Assembly (NCBI GenBank): GCA_018263655.1
Contig: JAANWY010000311.1
Span: forward strand, 1-11,358
Source: Anaerolineales bacterium
GTDB taxonomy: Bacteria > Chloroflexota > Anaerolineae > Epilineales > JAANWY01
Direction: 5' to 3'
DNA length: 11,358 bases
In this document: positions 7,096-11,358 of the stretch, piece by piece
Numbering within the stretch: the stretch's first letter is position 1
How the letters are laid out: each line of letters begins with the position of its first letter
Translations under genes and position numbers: made by a program
The notes under the pieces: generated by a model
Told to the model about the DNA's origin: nothing
Databases searched by the model: none
The model's input: only the letters and a program-made list of their open reading frames with translations

Positions 7096-8145
7096 GTGCA
7101 CGAATACGCCTTTGACCAAGAACTCGTGCGACTGGCCATTCTCCTGGGCGTGGTCGTCAGTATGCTGTTCTACGACAAGTATCGTGTCACAACAGGTGGC
7201 GCCATCGCACCCGGCTACATGGCCCTGTTCTTTCCACGCCCGACTCACATCGTCGTATTGTTGTCGATCGCCGTTGTAACAAACTGGGTCGTGCAACGCC
7301 ACCTGCGCCCGCGCTACATGCTGTGGGGCCGGCGTCTCTTCGAGTCCGAGATCCTCATTGCGCTGATCCTGCAGACGGTCTGGGTGGGAGTGTTGGTGCT
7401 CTTCATCCCGCAGCTACCCGAACTGGCGCTGCTCTACGGCATCGGATTCGTGCTGCCGGGGATCATGGCTCACGACATGGGCCGGCAAGGCGTGCGCGCA
7501 ACGGTGTGGGCGGCCCTCGTCTGCGCGTTCATCGTGTTCGGGCTCATCACCTTGATCGGCGGCGTGCGCGACATTTCCGGCCTGTCCATCTCCGCGGCCG
7601 GCCCGATTCGCAGTGCTCAGGCTGAGACATACGCCTATCCCCGCGAGTGGCTCGTCATCGGCATCGTCTTCAGTGTCGCCGTCAGCATGGTGCTGTACCA
7701 CCGTGGTTTTTTCCTGCGAGATCTGCTCGCCGACCCGCTGCGTACGGGTGGGTTCGTGACGGCCGGCTACCTGGCCCTGTTCGTGACGCGGCCGTTGGAC
7801 CTGCTGTTCGTGCTGGTCTGCGGGGCCATCACCTACGTGGTCGTCACTCAGTTTTTCATGAAGCAGGCGATCTTGTTCGGGCGCACCAAAGTGGCCGCCA
7901 TGTTCCTCACGGGGATGATGATTACGTGGCTGGGAGAGATCCTGCTGGCGGCCGGCGGTTTCGGTTACGTTCCATGGAGTGGATTCAACGCCATTGCGCC
8001 CACCATTATCGCGCTGCTCGCCAACGACGCCCAGCGGCAGTATCCCCACCGGACGATTCTCGGTGTCGGGCTCTCGACAGCCGTCGTCTTCGTGCTCATG
8101 TTCGCGCTGGGGGTTGGTTACAGGCTCTTGTTTGTACCGAGTTGA
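7096..8145 (+). CDS. pgsC: PgsC/CapC-type membrane protein, tandem-duplicated
   Basis: A 349-residue, very hydrophobic protein, more than twice the roughly 150 residues of a usual PgsC. Two consecutive PgsC-like units are visible: about 11-156 and 186-342. The clearest internal match is TGGAIAPGYMALFFPRP (33-49) with TGGFVTAGYLALFVTRP (217-233). Each is followed by similar helices and a W/F-G-R motif (LWGRRLFESEILIALIL 76-92; LFGRTKVAAMFLTGMMI 260-276) and ends with NAIAPTIIALLA-like or GFVLPGIMAHD sequences (117-127; 298-309). A less conserved linker (157-185) joins them. PgsC pairs with PgsB at the membrane during polymer synthesis. GTG start, with GAGGGAGG (7075-7082) 13 bases upstream. 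The product is probably one polypeptide: no stop codon or internal start is needed between the units. Confidence 0.9.
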   Translation: MHEYAFDQELVRLAILLGVVVSMLFYDKYRVTTGGAIAPGYMALFFPRPTHIVVLLSIAVVTNWVVQRHLRPRYMLWGRRLFESEILIALILQTVWVGVLVLFIPQLPELALLYGIGFVLPGIMAHDMGRQGVRATVWAALVCAFIVFGLITLIGGVRDISGLSISAAGPIRSAQAETYAYPREWLVIGIVFSVAVSMVLYHRGFFLRDLLADPLRTGGFVTAGYLALFVTRPLDLLFVLVCGAITYVVVTQFFMKQAILFGRTKVAAMFLTGMMITWLGEILLAAGGFGYVPWSGFNAIAPTIIALLANDAQRQYPHRTILGVGLSTAVVFVLMFALGVGYRLLFVPS

Positions 8146-8166
8146 GTTGATCGTAGGAGGTAGACC

Positions 8167-8502
8167 TTGGAAATTGAAGAATTAGCCGGCGCGCGCGCAG
8201 TCGTCAAGCTTGAGGGCCGGCTCGATGCGAACTCTGCTGATGAAGCAAAAACCACGTTGAAGAACGCGGCCGCAGCGGGGGAAACGCACCTCGTCGTCGA
8301 CATGGCGGACGTCAACTTCATCGACAGCAGTGGCTTGAGCGCTCTGGTCTCCGGTTTCAAGGCCGCCCGTGAGCAAGGCGGCACCCTCGCTCTCGTCAAC
8401 GTAGGTCCTCAGATCGAGATGGCGCTGAAGCTTACGCGTCTGAACCGCGTTTTCGCGATTTATGACGACGTTGAGTCAGCTCTGGCAAGCTTCGAGGTCT
8501 GA
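8167..8502 (+). CDS. STAS-domain anti-sigma factor antagonist (RsbV/SpoIIAA-like)
   Basis: A 111-residue single STAS domain. LEGRLDANSA (15-24) forms the first strand-turn, and VNFIDSSGLSAL (49-60) is the hallmark phosphorylation loop, with Ser54/Ser55 as candidate phospho-acceptors (the second serine is used in SpoIIAA). Unphosphorylated antagonists of this type bind an anti-sigma kinase and free its target; RsbU-like phosphatases reactivate them. The phosphatase at 559-1818 is thus the natural partner (inference). No RsbW-like kinase is present in the window. TTG start with TAGGAGG at 8154-8160, six bases upstream, is the best ribosome-binding site in the operon. It is the last gene, 21 bases after the PgsC-like gene. 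Its membership of a polymer operon suggests the switch may act on the complex or on its transcription. Confidence 0.92.
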   Translation: MEIEELAGARAVVKLEGRLDANSADEAKTTLKNAAAAGETHLVVDMADVNFIDSSGLSALVSGFKAAREQGGTLALVNVGPQIEMALKLTRLNRVFAIYDDVESALASFEV

Positions 8503-8507
8503 CCTTT

Positions 8508-9554
8508 CTACCGCAGTGTGTTGCGCAGGCCGGCCATGAGCGTGAGTACACCCTCGTAACCGGCCCCGCCGCCGGCCCGGTAGTCATTGCGCACGTGGCG
8601 TTCAATCTCCAGATGCACGAACGAGTTGCGTAACCCCAGACTATCCAGGTGATCGCCTTGAACGTTAGTGGTAGCGCACAGGTAGTAGTCACCGTCTTCG
8701 GTATCACTGGGGCCTTCGGGCCAGCCGCAAACCCCCATCCCGATGTGGCCAGCTCCATCGACAGCGGCATCCGTCAGCACGAGCGGGCTCTCAGTAAACA
8801 CCAGAGGATCATCGGCACCGTGAGACCCGACGATGTCGGGTTCGCTGTCGCGGTCGCGAGCGCCGTGAAACTGAATGAACCAGTAGGGGGCGCCGGCCAC
8901 CTGGCCCCGGCGAGCGAGGTGAAGCGTGAGCGCGTGGAAGAGGTTATCGCTGTTGTGGGCCACGTCGGCGACGGCGTGGTCGCGGCCGTTGGCGTAGCGA
9001 TGGGCGCCGGCAAACATCACGGCCCGTGCACCCGCTTCGACGAAGGCTTGCAGGGCCATGTCCTCGCTGTAGGCGTCGGCCTTCACGTGCGGCGCCTGGT
9101 AGACGCGGGTGCCGGCGGTCGCTGGTCGGACCAGCACGGCGCCCCAGCCTCGGTAGTCGGGATCGCCAGGGCCGACGCGCTCCATGAAACCGAGTGCCGG
9201 CCCATTTGCGACGTCGTTCACGTAAACCAGCTTGTAGCGCACGCCCACAGCATCAAGCGCATCAATCGCTAACTGGGCAGCCTCAAGATCAGCAGCCAAT
9301 ACGGCATCCAACAATGTTGCGAAGTATACGTTCGTTGTGGGGTCGGTAAGGGGTATGAAGGTGTGGCTGGATCGGCCGCCGACACTGTCGTCAAACTGGG
9401 CCATGAACGCGGCGCTAGAGAGGGTCTCGATATTCGGTGCAGCATAAAGCGGCGTTGTCACGCCGTAGAGCGGGCTGAAAATGAATAGCACACAAAGCAT
9501 CAACAGAAGAATGTGTTGACGCCGTATTCTTCTTCGGCGTTTCTCAAAGAGCAT
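8508..9554 (-). CDS. Exported metal-hydrolase-like protein of unknown specificity
   Basis: A 348-residue protein. A basic N-terminus (KRRRRIRRQ) and a hydrophobic stretch (15-30) form a signal peptide or anchor, probably cut near YAA-PN. The mature part holds conserved-looking polar motifs: APHVKADAYSED (154-165), GAHRYAN (183-189), ADVAHNSDNLFHAL (196-209), QFHGARDRD (228-236) and SFVHLEIERHVRND (311-324). The spread of His, Asp and a late Glu is reminiscent of zinc-dependent amidohydrolases or carboxypeptidases (M14-like, phage poly-gamma-glutamate hydrolase-like), but I cannot prove any family. Next to pgsB/pgsC a polymer-cleaving role is attractive, though only inferred. Start: ATG at 9554 has AAAGGAG upstream; a longer GTG start at 9581 would place that ribosome-binding site inside the coding region. 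It is convergent with the STAS gene, five bases between stops. Confidence 0.6.
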   Translation of the reverse strand: MLFEKRRRRIRRQHILLLMLCVLFIFSPLYGVTTPLYAAPNIETLSSAAFMAQFDDSVGGRSSHTFIPLTDPTTNVYFATLLDAVLAADLEAAQLAIDALDAVGVRYKLVYVNDVANGPALGFMERVGPGDPDYRGWGAVLVRPATAGTRVYQAPHVKADAYSEDMALQAFVEAGARAVMFAGAHRYANGRDHAVADVAHNSDNLFHALTLHLARRGQVAGAPYWFIQFHGARDRDSEPDIVGSHGADDPLVFTESPLVLTDAAVDGAGHIGMGVCGWPEGPSDTEDGDYYLCATTNVQGDHLDSLGLRNSFVHLEIERHVRNDYRAGGGAGYEGVLTLMAGLRNTLR

Positions 9555-9614
9555 GGGAGTCTGTCTCCTTTGGCTCACCACTCGAAGACAGATCTCGCTT
9601 TCGGCAGTCTCGCA

Positions 9615-9642
9615 ATCGTAGCGTCGTACGCCTTAGACTCAA
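9615..9642 (-). promoter_or_regulatory. Possible promoter for the exported hydrolase-like gene
   Basis: On the minus strand TTGAGT (9642-9637) is followed, after a 16-bp spacer, by TACGAT (9620-9615). Both hexamers are four of six to the sigma-70 consensus. The resulting leader before the ATG at 9554 would be about 55 bases. The nearby 9643-9733 shows nothing else recognisable. Confidence 0.3.
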
Positions 9643-9733
9643 GACTTTGCGCCCCTGGCTTTCGCGCAGGTTTGCCTTTTCGAGCAGTGAAGTTGTCTTT
9701 AGCTGATTTGAACTCTCAGGTGCTATAACGGGC

Positions 9734-9922
9734 TCAGGGGTCGTAGGATACGGACGACTTGTGAGATTTCAGAAGTTGGTTTATGTGAGCCTCTGTAACC
9801 ATGTAACCCTGACTTGTCTCCGTCTGCGCTAGCAAGTATACTGGAGAAAATGATGGTTCAGTGCGTCCTGCGATGAATGTGTCGTGAATCTTGAGAGAAG
9901 TGTATCTCTCCCCCAACTGCAT
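9734..9922 (-). CDS. Doubtful 62-residue hypothetical ORF
   Basis: An ATG-started frame begins 11 bases after the stop of the ATPase-regulator gene on the same strand. The product is soluble and shows no motif I recognise. There is no convincing ribosome-binding site, and third codon positions are less GC-rich than in the neighbouring genes, which argues against a long-standing gene. The position directly behind the regulator gene is the only point in its favour. It may be chance or a gene remnant. Confidence 0.25.
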   Translation of the reverse strand: MQLGERYTSLKIHDTFIAGRTEPSFSPVYLLAQTETSQGYMVTEAHINQLLKSHKSSVSYDP

Positions 9923-9933
9923 GAATGCGCCCG

Positions 9934-11121
9934 TCAGTCAGGCATGAACTTGTAGCCACGGCCCCAGGCGGTCAGAATGTAGCGCGGCCGGCTCGGGACG
10001 GGCTCGATCTTGCTGCGCAGCCGGCTGACGAGCTTTTGGATGGGGTAGTCCTCCATGCCTTGTTCGTACTCGGGCCAGACTTTTTCCCAGATCTCTTTTT
10101 TCGGGCAGACGCGGCCGGCGTTCTCATAGAGAAATCGCAGCAAATTGTATTCCTTGTTCGTCAGTCCGTCCACGCGTTGCCCGTTTACCCAGACGACCCC
10201 CATCTCGTCATTCAACTGCACGCCTTTCGCCGTCGAGATCGTCCCTGAGCCGTTGGCCCGACCGTCGTATACCACGCTTTCAACGGCAGCGCGCAGATCC
10301 TCATCGTCTGCACCGCGCTGCTTGGCGTCGAAGAGGGCGGCGGCCGCCGCTTGAAAGAGGGCCGGGTGACCCCCTGACTGCCCATAGACAAGGTCGTGCT
10401 CCTCCTCGCTGAAGATCACGCCGGTGTTAGTCAGCGCTCGGTCGATGAGCTCATTGGCCTCGCTCTTGGTGAAGGCCGGCAGCTCTTGGCTGACGAAGAC
10501 CGAGGGGAACGGTGACCCGCGCCAAATATCCAGATCGTCTCCCAGCGCCGTCAGTGGCCGTTCCGTGGCGATGACCATGGCGAACACACGGGGGGTGCGC
10601 CGGCCCAGCGAGCTCAGCATGCCCAGGAAGTGGCGCGTCGTCTGCTCTGCGCGCTCGGTGTCCGTGCGGACGACCCATTCAAACTCGTCGAGCAGAGCGA
10701 TTAAGACGCGATCGTCCCACTCTAGGTCGTCCAGTACGTCCTGTACATCTTCGAAGCTAATTTCGCCCTTCGCGATCACGCGGTTGATGGATGCTTGCAG
10801 ATCGCCCTCGACCTGGCGGGACACGCTGCGGAGAAGCCGGCGCCAGAAGCGATTGGGGGTGAACTCACCGAGGGATTGGCAGTCGATCCGACACGGGAGG
10901 TACGTGTCGGGGTCCAACCCTCGCTGCGCCCCGACCTCGGGGTCGGCAATGCAGTTTAGGAGTGACGTCTTCCCCACGCCCAACGGTCCGTATACGGCGA
11001 TATTGGCCCGGCTCGGGCTGCGCAACTGGTTGAAGATAAGCGAAAGGGCACGCTCTCGCCCGAAGAAGCCCGACGGTCCGACCGGCACGTGGTAAACGAA
11101 AGGGTTGCTCACTTGCTGCAC
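9934..11121 (-). CDS. AAA/STAND-like ATPase with C-terminal OmpR-type winged helix
   Basis: A 395-residue likely transcription regulator. GFFGRERAL (18-26) is the GRE-type box that precedes ORC/STAND ATPase domains; Walker A is GPLGVGKTS (45-53) and Walker B VLIALLDE (139-146). A helical ATPase lid and linker follow. Residues of about 298-394 form an OmpR/PhoB-like winged helix: a beta stretch (VVWVNGQRV), LTNKEYNLLRFLYENAG, KEIWEKVWPE, IQKLVSRLRSKIEP and a final wing with YILTAWGRGYKF. No phospho-receiver domain is present, so ATP or a partner signal probably replaces phosphorylation. The start is set at GTG 11121 because GAGGAG lies 10 bases upstream; extension to an ATG at 11208 would add 29 residues encoded partly by the REP-like repeat. 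Targets are unknown; the nearby divergent polymer genes are candidates only by proximity. Confidence 0.8.
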   Translation of the reverse strand: MQQVSNPFVYHVPVGPSGFFGRERALSLIFNQLRSPSRANIAVYGPLGVGKTSLLNCIADPEVGAQRGLDPDTYLPCRIDCQSLGEFTPNRFWRRLLRSVSRQVEGDLQASINRVIAKGEISFEDVQDVLDDLEWDDRVLIALLDEFEWVVRTDTERAEQTTRHFLGMLSSLGRRTPRVFAMVIATERPLTALGDDLDIWRGSPFPSVFVSQELPAFTKSEANELIDRALTNTGVIFSEEEHDLVYGQSGGHPALFQAAAAALFDAKQRGADDEDLRAAVESVVYDGRANGSGTISTAKGVQLNDEMGVVWVNGQRVDGLTNKEYNLLRFLYENAGRVCPKKEIWEKVWPEYEQGMEDYPIQKLVSRLRSKIEPVPSRPRYILTAWGRGYKFMPD

Positions 11122-11197
11122 AGGTAAATGTCTCCTCGTTAAAGTGGATCTAGTAGTGCTCGGCAGAAATCCTTCACCAGTTAGATCAAGACAGCAT

Positions 11198-11269
11198 CCC
11201 TTCGACAAGCTCAGGACGTCGCCTGAGTAGCGAAGCGTATCGAAGCGACGTCCTGAGCTTGACGAAGGG
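11198..11269. repeat. REP-like long inverted repeat
   Basis: Arms 11198-11222 and 11245-11269 are inverted copies with a single mismatch (ttcgacaagc against gcttgacgaa) around a 22-base centre. The arm contains cttcgacaagctcagg, typical of dispersed intergenic repeats in several bacterial groups. The element lies just upstream of the ATPase-regulator gene and could act as a terminator or a nucleoid or mobile element. Confidence 0.75.
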
Positions 11270-11358
11270 GGTGCGGCTCGAACCTAAGTACCGTACTATC
11301 CTGAACCCGCACCCTTCGATACGGCCTCCACTGCGTTCCGGCCTACCCCTCGTCAAGC
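11264..11358. repeat. Second hairpin and truncated REP-like copy at window edge
   Basis: gggtgcgg (11269-11276) is inverted at ccgcaccc (11308-11315), and gaag/cttc continue the stem with a bulge. From 11314 the sequence cccttcgatacgg and the final cgtcaagc resemble pieces of the REP-like arms, so a further copy probably continues beyond the window. No coding signal is seen from 11122 to 11358. Confidence 0.45.

Noticed and set aside
11122..11208. 29-residue N-terminal extension of the ATPase regulator from an ATG at 11208
   Set aside because: It would be encoded partly by the REP-like repeat and would place the GAGGAG ribosome-binding site within the coding region; GTG at 11121 fits better.

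Overview
The window reads as a chromosomal segment of a moderately GC-rich bacterium, most likely a member of the Chloroflexota (Caldilinea/Anaerolineae-like). That placement is an inference from gene style (SpoIIE/STAS partner switching, AAA-winged-helix regulators, frequent GTG/TTG starts) and from the dense palindromic intergenic repeats; no rRNA or other phylogenetic marker is present.

Layout. 1-558: non-coding, with a very strong terminator-like hairpin, a palindromic repeat, a plausible sigma-70-type promoter and a structured leader. 559-1818 (+): GAF-SpoIIE (PP2C-type) phosphatase of the RsbU kind. 1819-2587: 769 bp without a convincing gene, packed with interleaved inverted repeats, a tandem repeat, a palindromic element and a three-way-junction element. 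2588-8502 (+): a tight five-gene operon made of a BcsB-like secreted, C-terminally anchored protein, a membrane protein with a degenerate GGDEF domain, a PgsB/CapB-type ligase, a PgsC/CapC-type membrane protein present as an in-frame tandem duplication, and a STAS anti-sigma-factor antagonist. 8508-9554 (-): exported, metal-hydrolase-like protein convergent with the operon (5 bp between stop codons). 9555-9933: gap with a possible promoter and a doubtful 62-codon ORF. 9934-11121 (-): AAA/STAND-like ATPase fused to an OmpR-type winged helix. 11122-11358: REP-like inverted repeats.

How the genes may work together (inference). PgsB plus PgsC are the catalytic and membrane core of poly-gamma-glutamate synthase. 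Here they lack an adjacent PgsA/CapA and sit with a BcsB-like protein that lacks its usual BcsA partner, plus a GGDEF-derived protein that has lost its catalytic signature. The best working model is a non-canonical envelope-polymer synthase/export complex in which the BcsB-like protein provides the extracytoplasmic part. It is bracketed by a phosphatase (RsbU-like) and its likely substrate (STAS protein), so a phosphorylation switch may control its expression or activity. The exported hydrolase-like protein downstream could trim or degrade a polymer, but this is only suggested by location and by scattered His/Asp/Glu motifs.
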